A stretch of DNA of 44,781 nt from Cyanobacteriota bacterium (GCA_026389365.1 JAPLHZ010000112.1:1-44781); one strand, 5' to 3'. Shown: positions 30,766 through 42,164, counted from the first letter of the stretch. The notes: a model not told the origin generated them from the letters alone. Numbers and translations are program-made.

Positions 30766-32007
30766 ATGGATACGACAAGAATGGATACGACCATGCCGAC
30801 TCCGATCGATGCCATGGATACTAAAGCATTCAAACGAAGTTTAAATAATTCTGACAATTACCATCGTCGAGGCTTTGGAAATACCAATGAAGCGATGGAT
30901 GTCATGAATGAGGAATATCAAAGTGATCTGATTGCTGAGATTCGCGATAAGAATTACGTTCTCAAGCGTGGCAATGTCACAATTCACTTAGCTCAGTCTT
31001 TTGGCTTCTGTTGGGGTGTGGAGCGTGCGGTAGCCATGGCTTATGAGGCAAGAACGCATTTTCCCGGCGATCGGATTTGGATCACTAACGAAATTATTCA
31101 TAATCCCTCTGTCAATCAACGACTAAAGGATATGAATGTTCAGTTTATTGAACTTGAGAATGGTGAGAAAAATTTTGAGCCTGTTGCCCATGGGGATGTG
31201 GTTATTTTGCCTGCATTTGGGGCGAGTGTTCAAGAAATGCAATTGCTTAACGATCGGGGTTGCACCATTGTAGATACTACTTGTCCCTGGGTTTCCAAAG
31301 TTTGGAATACAGTTGAAAAGCACAAGAAAACGACTCACACTTCTATTATTCATGGTAAATATAATCATGAAGAAACGATCGCGACAAGTTCGTTTGCAGG
31401 GGTATATTTAATTGTTTTGAATCGCTCGCAAGCCGAATATGTTGCAAGCTATATTCTTGATGGCGGCGATAAATTAGAATTTTTAGCTAAATTTAAAAAT
31501 TGTATGTCGGAAGGGTTTGATCCCGATCGGGATCTTGAGCGGGTTGGCGTTGCGAATCAAACGACGATGCTCAAAGGCGAAACCGAAGAAATTGGTAAAA
31601 TCTTCGAGCGCACCATGATGAAAAAATACGGTCCTGCTCAACTGAACGATCGGTTCTTAGCCTTCAACACCATTTGCGATGCAACTCAAGAGCGTCAGGA
31701 TGCGATGTTTGAATTGGTGGAAAAAAAGCTAGATTTAATGGTCGTGATTGGCGGTTATAACTCGTCTAATACAACCCATTTACAGGAAATTTCAGTCGAT
31801 CGAACTATTCCATCATTTCACATTGACAGCAGCGCTCGGATTGGTCCCGGTAATTGTATTGAACATAAACCATTGACAAGTGATTTAGAACGGCTTGAGA
31901 ACTGGTTATCTGATGGAGAGCTAGTCGTGGGGATTACCTCTGGCGCTTCGACACCAGACAAAGTGGTTGAAGAGGTGATTCTGAAAATCTTTGAGCTTAA
32001 GCCTTAG
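30766..32007 (+). CDS. ispH: 4-hydroxy-3-methylbut-2-enyl diphosphate reductase
   Basis: [41 protein letters not shown]; likely start at 30814. Confidence 0.95.
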   Translation: MDTTRMDTTMPTPIDAMDTKAFKRSLNNSDNYHRRGFGNTNEAMDVMNEEYQSDLIAEIRDKNYVLKRGNVTIHLAQSFGFCWGVERAVAMAYEARTHFPGDRIWITNEIIHNPSVNQRLKDMNVQFIELENGEKNFEPVAHGDVVILPAFGASVQEMQLLNDRGCTIVDTTCPWVSKVWNTVEKHKKTTHTSIIHGKYNHEETIATSSFAGVYLIVLNRSQAEYVASYILDGGDKLEFLAKFKNCMSEGFDPDRDLERVGVANQTTMLKGETEEIGKIFERTMMKKYGPAQLNDRFLAFNTICDATQERQDAMFELVEKKLDLMVVIGGYNSSNTTHLQEISVDRTIPSFHIDSSARIGPGNCIEHKPLTSDLERLENWLSDGELVVGITSGASTPDKVVEEVILKIFELKP

Positions 32008-32184
32008 GGGTCAGAATTAAGATTTGGATTTCCCTTGATCGTCACCTTGAGGATAACTTGGGGAATTCATTGGGGAATTCAGTTGTAAATGCTCGTAAGG
32101 GTAGAACTCACGCTAAACTGAAGTCAGGAAAAGTTTTGCGAAACTAGCCTCTATTCAATGCGTTAATTCATTTAGAAATACACT

Positions 32185-32382
32185 ATGATATTCCCCGGCT
32201 CTATTGTTCGTGTGACGAACGTGAATGATACGTACTATGGCTTTCAAGGATTGGTGCAGCGCGTAACGGATGGACGAGTTGCGGTGCTTTTTGAAGAAGG
32301 ACCGTGGGATAAACTCGTGACGTTTCGGATGTCAGAACTTGAAGGCGTTGAAGTCGTCTCGGCGGCTAAGAAGGGTAAATAA
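32185..32382 (+). CDS. ndhS: NAD(P)H-quinone oxidoreductase subunit S
   Basis: 65 aa [53 protein letters not shown]. Confidence 0.88.
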   Translation: MIFPGSIVRVTNVNDTYYGFQGLVQRVTDGRVAVLFEEGPWDKLVTFRMSELEGVEVVSAAKKGK

Positions 32383-33032
32383 TGCGTTTGCCATTGCCAG
32401 GGTTTGAAACTGCTGTCCGAACCTCGCCTCACTTTGCCGAGGTCGTTGAAACCGCTACCACGGAGTTTTTGTCGCAATGCATTGACCCCGAGGACTTAGG
32501 GTTTCCGGTGATGCCGCCTTTTGGGTCGTGGGTTCGATCGCGGGACGAAGAGTCTGGCAATACCATTTATGCCGTGGTCTATCATGCGACGACCGCTCCT
32601 ATTGATGGTGTTCATCGAGCGCGGGCATTGGGGATGTCATTGGAAGAGCTACGCGAACAGCAGCCTCAGATTTTTGCAATGTTGAAGACGGAGTTCCGAT
32701 CGGCGATCGTCGGTTATGAACTCCCAGACAAGAAATCATACAACCGCTTTTTTCAACATCTGCCACCTCGTCCGCCACAGATTCACCAAGGGGTGCACGC
32801 CTGTTCAACGGAAGAGGTTTTAGAATTTACCGAATCAATGGATTTTTTGCGAACCTTATTACAGGTGTCCGGCGCGCCCGTTGAAGCGTTGGTAGCGGCG
32901 ACGTTGCGAGAAGTGTATCGCTTGCGTAAGGCCGATCGGAATTGGTTGGTGGCGGCGGGTCGGATGTTGAATGTGTTGTTAAAAGATGATTACGACAGGT
33001 TATGTATGATTTTGGGACAGGTCCATTTGTAG
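32382..33032 (+). CDS. HAS-barrel domain-containing protein
   Basis: FGSWVRSRDEESGNTIYAVVYHATTAPIDGVHRARALGMSLEELREQQPQ typical of the cyanobacterial HAS-barrel family; overlaps the ndhS stop. Confidence 0.75.
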   Translation: MRLPLPGFETAVRTSPHFAEVVETATTEFLSQCIDPEDLGFPVMPPFGSWVRSRDEESGNTIYAVVYHATTAPIDGVHRARALGMSLEELREQQPQIFAMLKTEFRSAIVGYELPDKKSYNRFFQHLPPRPPQIHQGVHACSTEEVLEFTESMDFLRTLLQVSGAPVEALVAATLREVYRLRKADRNWLVAAGRMLNVLLKDDYDRLCMILGQVHL

Positions 33033-33194
33033 AATGAAAATTGCTCATCGGTCAAGTCCAAAACGGGTTTGAGGTCGATCGTGTCGCTTGTCATCATACC
33101 GGATACACTATTTAGAGTTTGCTTAAGATGAAGGCTGAAGATTGTTCGCTATTTTGAGTCCTATTCCATTGCACGATCTTTAGAGGGTATTCCT

Positions 33195-34727
33195 GTGCGC
33201 GTGTTCACGACTATTGCGGCGTTGTGTTGTTATTTGGCTCAATGCCGATCGTCGTCTGAGGGCACGATCGGATTTGTGCCGACAATGGGAGCATTACACG
33301 CTGGACATATCAGTCTGATGCGACGCGCAAGGCAGGAAAATCAGTGGGTTGTGGCGAGTGTTTTTGTCAATCCATTACAATTCAATCCGAGAGAAGATCT
33401 CGCTCAATATCCCCGATCGTTAGATACCGATCGTGATCTTTGCGAAGCAGCGGGGGTGGATATTTTGTTTGTCCCGACTCCGGAAGAACTAGGGATTCCG
33501 ATCGATGGCTCGGCTGGAATTGAAACCGACAAAACGCTGGTTGTTGTGCCCGATTCATTTACATCAAAGCTCTGTGGTGCGACGCGTCCGGGGCATTTTG
33601 ATGGAGTTGCCACAATTATTACAAAATTCTTGAATCTAATTCAACCCAATGCGGCCTATTTCGGTCAAAAAGATGGTCAGCAGCTTGCGGTGATTCAACA
33701 TTTTGTTAACGATCTAAATTTTCCGGTCGAAATTGTTAGCTGTCCTATTGTTCGCGAAACCAGTGGGCTAGCAATGAGTTCTCGTAATGCTTATTTGACT
33801 CCAGAACAAACCATAACGGCTACGAATTTATATCGTTCTCTACAAAAAGCCGATCGTCTTTTTAAACAAGGTCATTATCAAGCGAATGAATTAATCACTA
33901 GTGTAAGTTCTTCACTCGAATCACAGCCTGATATTCAAGTTGAATATATTGAATTGGTTGAACCCATAACGTTACAACCCTTAAATTACATTACTGAAAA
34001 TGCGCTACTTGCGATCGCGGCAAAAGTTGGGACTACTCGCTTAATTGACAATATTTTGCTTCGGACTCGCAAACCCATTATGGCGATCGATGGTCCGGCG
34101 GGCGCGGGAAAATCGACGGTCACAAAGAAAGTCGCTCAAACTCTAGGATTATTTTATTTGGACACGGGGGCAATGTATCGAGCGATTACTTGGCTCGTGA
34201 TGAATTCGGGAATTTCGATTATGGATGAACCCGCGATCGCTGAACTCGTTGGCACTTGTCACATTGAACTCACCCCTGAAAAAGTCGAAATTAACAATCA
34301 AGACATTACCTTGGCCATTCGCACTCCTGAAGTTACAGCAAATGTATCCGCTATCGCCGCTCAATCCGCTGTCCGTAAATCCCTCGTCCGTCAACAACGG
34401 GAATACAGCCGTCGGGGTGGGGTGGTTTTGGAAGGCCGTGATATCGGTACCCATGTGTTTCCAGATGCTGAGGTGAAAATCTTTCTCACGGCCACGGTGG
34501 AAGAACGATCGCGCCGTCGCCAGAAAGATTTGGAACGTTTAGGCCAACCGATTCCCAGTCTTGATGAACTGATTGAGACGATCGCAGAACGCGATGCAAA
34601 AGACAGCACCCGAGCGATCGCGCCTCTTAAACAAGCGATCGATGCGATCGAGGTTATCACCGACGGTATGACGATTGATCAAGTCGTCGATCATCTAGTC
34701 AAACTTTATCAAGCCCAAGTCCAGTAA
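33195..34727 (+). CDS. panC/cmk: Bifunctional pantoate--beta-alanine ligase / cytidylate kinase
   Basis: GFVPTMGALHAGHISLMRRAR (PanC) and IMAIDGPAGAGKSTVTKKVA (Cmk). Confidence 0.95.
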   Translation: MRVFTTIAALCCYLAQCRSSSEGTIGFVPTMGALHAGHISLMRRARQENQWVVASVFVNPLQFNPREDLAQYPRSLDTDRDLCEAAGVDILFVPTPEELGIPIDGSAGIETDKTLVVVPDSFTSKLCGATRPGHFDGVATIITKFLNLIQPNAAYFGQKDGQQLAVIQHFVNDLNFPVEIVSCPIVRETSGLAMSSRNAYLTPEQTITATNLYRSLQKADRLFKQGHYQANELITSVSSSLESQPDIQVEYIELVEPITLQPLNYITENALLAIAAKVGTTRLIDNILLRTRKPIMAIDGPAGAGKSTVTKKVAQTLGLFYLDTGAMYRAITWLVMNSGISIMDEPAIAELVGTCHIELTPEKVEINNQDITLAIRTPEVTANVSAIAAQSAVRKSLVRQQREYSRRGGVVLEGRDIGTHVFPDAEVKIFLTATVEERSRRRQKDLERLGQPIPSLDELIETIAERDAKDSTRAIAPLKQAIDAIEVITDGMTIDQVVDHLVKLYQAQVQ

Positions 34728-34777
34728 GCCCAAGTCCAGTAAGCCTAAGTCAGCATTGCACAACACCGAAACAAGGC

Positions 34778-34800
34778 AAAAAAAGGGGCAATATGCCCCC
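34778..34800 (-). terminator. psaC terminator
   Basis: Minus strand ggggcatattgcccc followed by ttttttt. Confidence 0.75.
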
Positions 34801-34849
34801 AAGTTGAACCCACATGAATGAAAAAATACAGCGTATTTAAGCTATCGCT

Positions 34850-35113
<264 letters not shown>

Positions 35114-35519
35114 TCAGTGCGCTTGCAACATCTATAGTCCGGCGGACTCGCTTAGAATTCGGTCATACCAAAGGTTATGCCTTTAATTATGATCCTATTT
35201 AAAAGCCAGACATTAGGATCACTGCTTAGTTTACTCGACCGGGTTCGGGCGTTTTCGGATGGTGTTGCAAAACTTTGCATAATTCTCAATTCAAAGGGCT
35301 TAAGCCTTGCTGATAGCGCATCTTGAGTTATTTTACGTAATGTTTTGTATCAGTCGATCGCGGCATAATCTTATTTGTCCACATCATCAGCTAGTAAATT
35401 AACAAAAAAAGTCCCCCATTCTTCTCAAGCGGTGAAGCTAGTCAAAGAGGTGAGGGCGTTGTTAGAGTGCATCTTACACTCACGTTATTCCTTAAGAAGG
35501 CGATCGGTCCGGATGGAAT

Positions 35520-36293
35520 TTAATCGAATTCGGTAATGGGAGTTGACGAAAGTGGTTTTTGGGTAGGAATGCCGATCGCTCTCGGATAAAACGGGTGGGT
35601 CGGGAAAGATTTGCGTAGAATCAGGCAAGTTCGACGGCTTTCGGTAAGGGGTGTGAGGAAGGTTTCGCAATGGAGCAACTCCGAGCCTAGCTGTTCGAGT
35701 GCAGCCTCAAGTTCATCCTGTTCATAGTCAGTCCATTGGCCACGATAAAGAATGGCCGTGCCGCCAACTTTTAGCAGCGGAATGCAGTATTCGGCGCAGA
35801 CGGTTGCAGTGGCCACGGCCCGAATGGTGGCAATATCGTACTGCTCACGATGGCGAGAATCCTGACCTAGCGCTTCAGCTCGTTCAACAAAACAGCGAAC
35901 ATTGGGCAATTTTAGAGTTTGGATGGTTTCGTGGACAAATTGAATTTTTTTACGGGTGGAGTCAACAAGATTAAAATCCCAAGTGGGTTGGGCGATCGCG
36001 AGGGGCAGGCCAGGAAACCCAGCACCTGTCCCGATGTCGATTAGCTTAGGCGATTGATTTGGCGACTGATTTGGGTCTAGGTCTAGAGGGGTGCCCGGAA
36101 AAAATCCACGCAAGGAATCCCACAGATGCTTTTCCCAAAACTCCTCTGGACTGGTAATTCGGGTTAGATTCAGCCGTTGATTACCGCTAAGGACTTCAGT
36201 GTAAAGCTGCTGAAACTGAGACTGTTGGAATGCACTGGGGGTCCAATTTAAGGTGGATTGCCAGAGGGCTGAATTGATAGGAAGAGAATCCAT
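35520..36293 (-). CDS. rsmG: 16S rRNA (guanine527-N7)-methyltransferase
   Basis: LIDIGTGAGFPGLPLAIAQPTWDFNLVDSTRKKIQFV. Confidence 0.93.
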   Translation of the reverse strand: MDSLPINSALWQSTLNWTPSAFQQSQFQQLYTEVLSGNQRLNLTRITSPEEFWEKHLWDSLRGFFPGTPLDLDPNQSPNQSPKLIDIGTGAGFPGLPLAIAQPTWDFNLVDSTRKKIQFVHETIQTLKLPNVRCFVERAEALGQDSRHREQYDIATIRAVATATVCAEYCIPLLKVGGTAILYRGQWTDYEQDELEAALEQLGSELLHCETFLTPLTESRRTCLILRKSFPTHPFYPRAIGIPTQKPLSSTPITEFD

Positions 36294-36376
36294 GGTGGAG
36301 GCGATGCGACAAAGTGCAGGTACGATCGAGCGAAGCGTACTGCAATGCGCGATCGATATATCACTATCTCACTCTG

Positions 36377-37090
36377 TTACCCTTTTGCACCGATCGAATT
36401 TGCCCTGATCGGGTTTACGCTGCTCAAATTTGTGGTCATCAGTTGGGCCTTGAGTTGAGCAACGGGAATCTCATGCAATTTTCCACCCGAAATCTGCCAC
36501 GCACAGTCCGCAATTTCCAACAGTTCAGTCGCATCATGAGACACCACGAGCAAGGTCCACTGTGTTTTTAGCTCAGCTAACAAACTCACAAGTTGCCGTC
36601 GCATTGACCAATCTAGTCCAGCAGTCGGTTCATCAAGGAGCAAAATGTGCGGTTGCCGAATGAGCTGGACAGCCAAGGCGAGACGACGTTGTTGGCCGCC
36701 ACTGAGGGCATGGGGGGAGGTTTGCAGGGAGAGATCGCCAAGCCCGACTTCGCCTAATGCTTTACGGACCCGATCGCTGCTGAGATCTGGATGGCCGAGG
36801 CGGAGTTCTTCGAGGATTGTGCCGCCGCAAAAGTGTCGTTCTGGAAACTGAAAGACAATGCCGCAGAGCTGTTGTAGGTAGAGTAGATTGAGTTCTTGTT
36901 CACGCCAAAAAATAGATCCGCTAGAAGGTTCGGCCAGCCCCGCGAGAATATCCATCAGTGTACTTTTTCCGGATCCGCTTGGCCCCACAATTACTCCAAG
37001 CTGTTGAGCCGGCAGGTCTAGATCAATTCCTGAAAGAATGGGCTGGATTGAGGCGGTGGGATGATAAGACAGATTTCGGATGTGGAGCAT
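36377..37090 (-). CDS. ABC transporter ATP-binding protein (ECF/CbiO-like)
   Basis: GPSGSGKSTLMDILAG, LSGGQQRRLALAVQLI, LLLDEPTAGLD. Confidence 0.9.
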   Translation of the reverse strand: MLHIRNLSYHPTASIQPILSGIDLDLPAQQLGVIVGPSGSGKSTLMDILAGLAEPSSGSIFWREQELNLLYLQQLCGIVFQFPERHFCGGTILEELRLGHPDLSSDRVRKALGEVGLGDLSLQTSPHALSGGQQRRLALAVQLIRQPHILLLDEPTAGLDWSMRRQLVSLLAELKTQWTLLVVSHDATELLEIADCAWQISGGKLHEIPVAQLKAQLMTTNLSSVNPIRANSIGAKG

Positions 37091-37349
37091 GATGAGGCTT
37101 GAGGAGCGATCGTCGCCGATGGATGGAATTAATGTAGAGCTAAATTCATGTAGACCTATTGAATAGAGCTATTTACCAGTGTAGACAATATTTCTGAAGA
37201 CGATCGATTATATGGAGACATGGAAGAAGAATTACGGACATCCGATCGGCGATAGGGAACTCCTACGAGAAATTAATCGTCCTTAGGCTTTAGAATTCAT
37301 TCTTAGAGTTCTGATTAACATTCTTGCCGTCCAAGATGGACATCTTTAT

Positions 37350-38288
37350 ATGACACGCCATAGTTTTGTTTCTCAATCATTTGCTGTTCTTGCGCTGGGT
37401 TCGGTGATGCTGGGGACCGTTGCCGCTGCTCCATCTTGGGCCAAGGATCCGTTTGGTCGTGATAAACCGATCGGCGATGCGACAGAAAAGGTGTTTCGAG
37501 CAATCTTTGATGAGGGCAACTACAAAAAAGCGGAAGGTCTGTTGCCTGCTGCCGAAAAAGCAGACCCGGATGAGCCGTTGCTTTATGCGCTAAAAGCGTC
37601 GCTCTTATTTGCTCAATCTTCCAAACAAGATGACACCAGCAAAGGAGATACGGACGGCTTTGCAAAAGCTGCCATCCGAACCCAGGAAACGGCGAAAAAG
37701 CTAATGGAGACGGATAAACCACGAGGTCAATTGTATTTGGCTGTGGGAAATTTTCTAGAGAGTGCCCACGTTATTGCAACGAAAGGCATTGTCCAAGGAA
37801 CGCCGGATGCGCTGGGTAAGTTGACGAATGCATTTCAGGCATTGGGGGAATCGGAAAAACTCGCGCCGAATGATCCAGAGTTCAACCTGCTGAAAGGATC
37901 TATGGATTTGATGCTGGCGATCAATGTCAATCTACCACTGTCAGATTCGGGGGCAGCGATCGCTCGCATTGAGGGCATCAAGCAACCGAAGTATGTGGCC
38001 GATCGGATCTTGGCTTGGGGTTTTCGGGATATGAAACAACAGGATAAGGCTCTGGCAGCAGTCGATCGGGCGCTTTCGAGTTCTCCTAGCGAAAATCCTG
38101 AACTGTACTATCTGAAAGGACAGATTTTAGTGCAACAGAACAAAAAACCAGAAAGTGTTCAATGGTTCCAGAAAGCCTTAGCCAAAAAGGATTATTTAAC
38201 GCCGTCGCTAATTGGTCAATTCTGTTATGACCTGCGCGGGGCCGATCCTAAAGCTGCTGCAAAAACTCCGGGCTGTCCAGCCAATTAG
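37350..38288 (+). CDS. Sll0314/Alr1548-type TPR-repeat periplasmic protein
   Basis: Signal peptide; repeats such as KPESVQWFQKALAKKDYLTPSLIGQFCYDLRGADPKAAAKTPGC. Confidence 0.75.
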   Translation: MTRHSFVSQSFAVLALGSVMLGTVAAAPSWAKDPFGRDKPIGDATEKVFRAIFDEGNYKKAEGLLPAAEKADPDEPLLYALKASLLFAQSSKQDDTSKGDTDGFAKAAIRTQETAKKLMETDKPRGQLYLAVGNFLESAHVIATKGIVQGTPDALGKLTNAFQALGESEKLAPNDPEFNLLKGSMDLMLAINVNLPLSDSGAAIARIEGIKQPKYVADRILAWGFRDMKQQDKALAAVDRALSSSPSENPELYYLKGQILVQQNKKPESVQWFQKALAKKDYLTPSLIGQFCYDLRGADPKAAAKTPGCPAN

Positions 38289-38341
38289 ATCCACGTCAGC
38301 CGATTCGGTACATCCGATACATTCGAGCGGTAAGATAGATT

Positions 38342-38396
38342 GCGTCAATCCATGAATGCCCTGCGGGGTTAGTTTATGGATTGACGCTAATTTTTT
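38342..38396 (+). terminator. Terminator with 12-bp perfect stem
   Basis: gcgtcaatccat ... atggattgacgc then taatttttt. Confidence 0.7.
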
Positions 38397-38419
38397 ATGT
38401 CCTATTGTCGATCGAATCC

Positions 38420-38887
38420 ATGAAAGTTTCTTTTCGCGAGTTTGATTCATTTAATGTTTGGATTTGGGTTCAGTTTCCCATGATGCCATCTGAACTAGAA
38501 CGGCAGTATCTTGAAGAAGTCTTCAATTCTTGGTTTTATTTAGGGAAATTAGGCGCGTTCAATGCTGAAAGCCTGCAAATTCAGGATGCGGGATTGGAGG
38601 TCAGCTATATGACCTACGATGATGATCAGTCGGACGAGTCGATGATGGCGCTGATGCATAATATGGGAGAGTTTGAATACGAAGGGCTGTGGGCGCGGGC
38701 TTGGTTTGATTTGGGCACGAGTGATGCGATCGCATTAGATATGTTGGTGAATGCATTGCGTCAGTTGAGTAAGGATTTTACGGTGCTGGATCAGGTGATT
38801 ATTGGCGGCGAGAATGAGGATTGGCCGATTCCGGAGGGTGCACGATCGGAGGCGATGGTGGATGGGTATGATGAGTGGAATGGGTAA
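38420..38887 (+). CDS. DUF3531 family protein
   Basis: MKVSFREFDSFNVWIWVQFPMMPSELERQYLEEVFNSWFYLGKLGAFNAE. Confidence 0.85.
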   Translation: MKVSFREFDSFNVWIWVQFPMMPSELERQYLEEVFNSWFYLGKLGAFNAESLQIQDAGLEVSYMTYDDDQSDESMMALMHNMGEFEYEGLWARAWFDLGTSDAIALDMLVNALRQLSKDFTVLDQVIIGGENEDWPIPEGARSEAMVDGYDEWNG

Positions 38888-39354
38888 CTGTGATGGCTAA
38901 TAATTTAGTAAATGAGTATTCCGGTGTGTTTCCGCCGCCTTATATTCGGACCATTGCGATCGCATTGATTCGTCGGGATGATCAGGTGTTGATGGCGGAA
39001 GGATTTGATTCAACAAAAGAAACACCGTTCTATCGGGCCTTGGGCGGAGGGGTAGAGTTTGGCGAATCTAGCTGGGTTGCATTGGTTCGCGAGTTTCAGG
39101 AGGAGTTGAGTACTGAAATTATTAATCCAAAGTATCTAGGTTGTTTGGAAAATATTTTTGAATGCTATGGAAATCCCGGTCATGAAGTCGTGTTTGTCTA
39201 TGAATGCGAGTTTTCCGATCGAAGTCTTTATGAGCCTAATGAAATGATTTTTGTGGAGGGCGATCGGAAGAGAATTGCTAAATGGGTAAAGATTTCAGAG
39301 TTGCGATCGGGACTGCTTCGAGTAGTCCCGCAGCCGTTTATTACCTATTTGTGA
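38875..39354 (+). CDS. NUDIX hydrolase
   Basis: GGGVEFGESSWVALVREFQEELSTEI Nudix box; overlaps the DUF3531 gene end; ATG at 38893 also possible. Confidence 0.88.
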   Translation: MEWVTVMANNLVNEYSGVFPPPYIRTIAIALIRRDDQVLMAEGFDSTKETPFYRALGGGVEFGESSWVALVREFQEELSTEIINPKYLGCLENIFECYGNPGHEVVFVYECEFSDRSLYEPNEMIFVEGDRKRIAKWVKISELRSGLLRVVPQPFITYL

Positions 39355-39362
39355 ACGATTCA

Positions 39363-39482
39363 GACCCGATCCCCATTGTGAGGGGGGAACTAGAATTAAA
39401 CTTTAAATCTCGCTTTTTAAAGAGAACTTAAATTAAAACTCTTAGTCCCCCTTCACAAGGGGGATTTAGGGGGATCGGATCT
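39363..39482. repeat. MITE-like palindromic intergenic element
   Basis: Ends gacccgatcccc / ggggatcggatc are inverted; inner cccccttcacaagggggatttaggggg arm typical of cyanobacterial dispersed repeats. Confidence 0.7.
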
Positions 39483-39492
39483 TGGGATACTA

Positions 39493-42024
39493 CTAGATCA
39501 AACAAACCGTATCAGAACAGAATCTAGCAATTTGAGTCACTTTTACAGGCTCAACCTTCCAGATGTCAGTACAGTATTCACGAATCGATCGATCGCTAGA
39601 GAACATTCCCATACGAGCGCTATTCAGAATCGACATTCGAGTCCATTGTTTTTGATCAAGATACGCCGCAGCAACCCGATCTTGGCAATCAATATAGGAC
39701 TGATAATCGGCTAACAACAAGTAAGGATCTTGATTTAGAAGATTGTCCACGATCGGCTGGAACAATGTGCAATCGCCATGGGAAAAGACTCCAGAAGAAA
39801 TACGATCGAGCACTAGCTTCAACTCAGGATTACTGTTGTAATAATCTCTAGGGTTGTAGCCGCCTGCTTTCACTTCATCGACTTCTTGAGCCGTTAGTCC
39901 AAACAAGAAGAAGTTCTCTTCACCGACTTGTTCCATAATTTCGACGTTTGCCCCGTCCAAAGTTCCGATCGTCAATGCCCCATTCATTGCAAATTTCATG
40001 TTTCCGGTACCAGAGGCTTCTTTGCCGGCGGTGGAAATTTGTTCTGATAGGTCAGCAGCAGGATAGACATTTTGGGCAAATTTGACATTGTAATCTTTTA
40101 GGAAGACTACTTTAATCCGATCGCGCACCTCGGGATCATTGTTGATGACATCGGCGATCGCATTGATTAGTTTAATAATCAATTTGGCCATAAAATAGCC
40201 AGGAGCAGCTTTCCCCCCAAATAGGAAGGTACGCGGCGTGATTTCAATGTCAGGATTAGCTTTAATCCGATCGTACAGCGTCAAAATATGTAAAATATTC
40301 AAATGTTGACGCTTGTACTCATGAATTCGTTTGGCTTGAATATCAAAGATAGAATTCGCATTAACGGTTACGCCGTAGTCAGCCAGAATACGATCTGCAA
40401 GATCTTGCTTAATGGAATGCTTGATTTGTTTCCAATCTTCGCAGAACTGAGGATCATCAACCAACGGTTCTAATTGCTTGAGTTTGTCTAATTCAGTAAT
40501 CCAGCCTTTGCCAATCCGATCGCTAATCAGCGTACTCAATCTAGGATTGCTCAAGACCATAAACCGACGGGGAGTTACGCCATTGGTTTTGTTGCTAAAT
40601 TTCTCCGGTGAGAATTCATAAAAATCTTTGAGAACTGTTTGCTTCAAGAGTTCTGAATGCAATGCCGCTACACCATTAATAGCATGACTGCCGACACAGG
40701 CAAGATTGGCCATCCGCACATACCGATCGCCCGACTCATCAATCAACGACATCCGCCCTAATCTAGCCGGATCATCAATGAATTTAATCCGTACAGCATC
40801 CAGAAAACGCAAATTGATTTCATAAATGATTTCCAAATGACGTGGCAATAAATCACCGAACAATTTAACCTGCCAACGTTCCAATGCTTCAGGAAGCAAC
40901 GTGTGATTGGTGTAGGCAAGAGTTTTTTGAGTGATTTCCCAAGCTTTATCCCAGCCTAAAAATTCTTGGTCAACCAATAGACGCATTAGCTCAGCAACCG
41001 CGATCGCAGGGTGAGTATCATTCAATTGAACGGCAAATTTTTCATGGAACCGATCGAGTTCAACATTTTGCCGCTTCATGATCCGAATCATGTCTTGTAA
41101 TGAACAAGATACAAAAAAGAACTGCTGTTGTAATCGAAGCACTTTTCCTTGAAAGCCCTCGTCATTCGGATAAAGAACTTTAGTGATGTTTTCAGAGATT
41201 ACTTTGGCATTGACGGCACCATAGTAATCGCCAGTGTTAAAGGAGTGAAAATCAAAGGATTCCGGGGCTTCAGCTTTCCATAACCGCAGTGTATTCGCCG
41301 TATTAACTTGGTAGCCTAAGATCGGCGTGTCGTAGGGCACTCCAATCACCTGCCAGCTTGGAACCCAGCGCACACGGTAAACGCCCTGAGTATTCTGATA
41401 GGATTCGGTATGTCCCCCAAACTTGACATCAACGCTCCATTCTGGACGGGCAAGTTCCCAAGGATTACCGTTTCTCAGCCATTTATCGGTGATTTCAACT
41501 TGCCAGCCATCCCGAATATCTTGATCGAAAATCCCAAATTCATAGCGAATGCCATAGCCGATCGCTGGAATCTCTAACGTCGCGAGTGAGTCTAAATAAC
41601 AAGCGGCTAATCGGCCCAATCCCCCATTACCCAAGCCCGGTTCTTCTTCTTGGTCAATCAAAGAATCAAAGTCCAAGCCCAATTCCTGGATGGCCTGCTT
41701 CATCTTGTCATAGAGACCTAAATTAATTAGGTTATTTCCCAAATGTGGCCCAAGCAAAAATTCCGCTGAAAGATAACAAACAGTTCGATTTTTCTGTTCA
41801 GTGTAGGCCACTGCCGTACTGTTCCAGCATTGTAAAATCCGATCGCGAACCGTGTAGGCCAGCGCCATGTAGTAGTCATTTCGCGTTGCAAGCGTAGCAG
41901 GCTTTCCTTGAACATAATACAGGTTTTCAAGAAATGCTCGCTTAAGGCTTGCTATTGCAGTCCCTGTGCGATTTTCTTCTGCCTGAATGAGATCATTTTG
42001 TGGCTGCATATTATAGGGGTTCAA
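39493..42024 (-). CDS. glgP: Glycogen/alpha-glucan phosphorylase
   Basis: 843 aa; GNGGLGRLAACYLDS, EASGTGNMKFAMNGALTIGTLDGANVEI (PLP site). Confidence 0.97.
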   Translation of the reverse strand: MNPYNMQPQNDLIQAEENRTGTAIASLKRAFLENLYYVQGKPATLATRNDYYMALAYTVRDRILQCWNSTAVAYTEQKNRTVCYLSAEFLLGPHLGNNLINLGLYDKMKQAIQELGLDFDSLIDQEEEPGLGNGGLGRLAACYLDSLATLEIPAIGYGIRYEFGIFDQDIRDGWQVEITDKWLRNGNPWELARPEWSVDVKFGGHTESYQNTQGVYRVRWVPSWQVIGVPYDTPILGYQVNTANTLRLWKAEAPESFDFHSFNTGDYYGAVNAKVISENITKVLYPNDEGFQGKVLRLQQQFFFVSCSLQDMIRIMKRQNVELDRFHEKFAVQLNDTHPAIAVAELMRLLVDQEFLGWDKAWEITQKTLAYTNHTLLPEALERWQVKLFGDLLPRHLEIIYEINLRFLDAVRIKFIDDPARLGRMSLIDESGDRYVRMANLACVGSHAINGVAALHSELLKQTVLKDFYEFSPEKFSNKTNGVTPRRFMVLSNPRLSTLISDRIGKGWITELDKLKQLEPLVDDPQFCEDWKQIKHSIKQDLADRILADYGVTVNANSIFDIQAKRIHEYKRQHLNILHILTLYDRIKANPDIEITPRTFLFGGKAAPGYFMAKLIIKLINAIADVINNDPEVRDRIKVVFLKDYNVKFAQNVYPAADLSEQISTAGKEASGTGNMKFAMNGALTIGTLDGANVEIMEQVGEENFFLFGLTAQEVDEVKAGGYNPRDYYNSNPELKLVLDRISSGVFSHGDCTLFQPIVDNLLNQDPYLLLADYQSYIDCQDRVAAAYLDQKQWTRMSILNSARMGMFSSDRSIREYCTDIWKVEPVKVTQIARFCSDTVCLI

Positions 42025-42060
42025 AGTTAACTGGAATCACAATTTAGTATTGCACTGTAT

Positions 42061-42096
42061 CTTATCTGTAAGTTAAATCTTATCTGTAAGTTAAAT
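42061..42096. repeat. 18-bp perfect tandem repeat x2 in the glgP-kinase intergenic region
   Basis: cttatctgtaagttaaat at 42061-42078 and 42079-42096. Confidence 0.95.
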
Positions 42097-42140
42097 CTTA
42101 AAAAAATCTGAATCTTCCGAATTCTGATTATCGTACTTAA

Positions 42141-42164
42141 AAAGTTACAATTCTTTGTAACTTT
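42141..42164. promoter_or_regulatory. Perfect inverted repeat, candidate operator or hairpin
   Basis: aaagttacaa-ttct-ttgtaacttt; the half-site agttacaatt recurs near 42191. Confidence 0.5.

Noticed and set aside
35641-35660. Second Yfr1-complementary stretch ggtgtgagga (10 nt)
   Set aside because: Lies on the non-coding strand of rsmG with no promoter or terminator nearby; likely chance.
37315-37722. 135-aa minus-strand ORF antisense to the TPR protein
   Set aside because: Shadow ORF of a well-supported secreted TPR gene.
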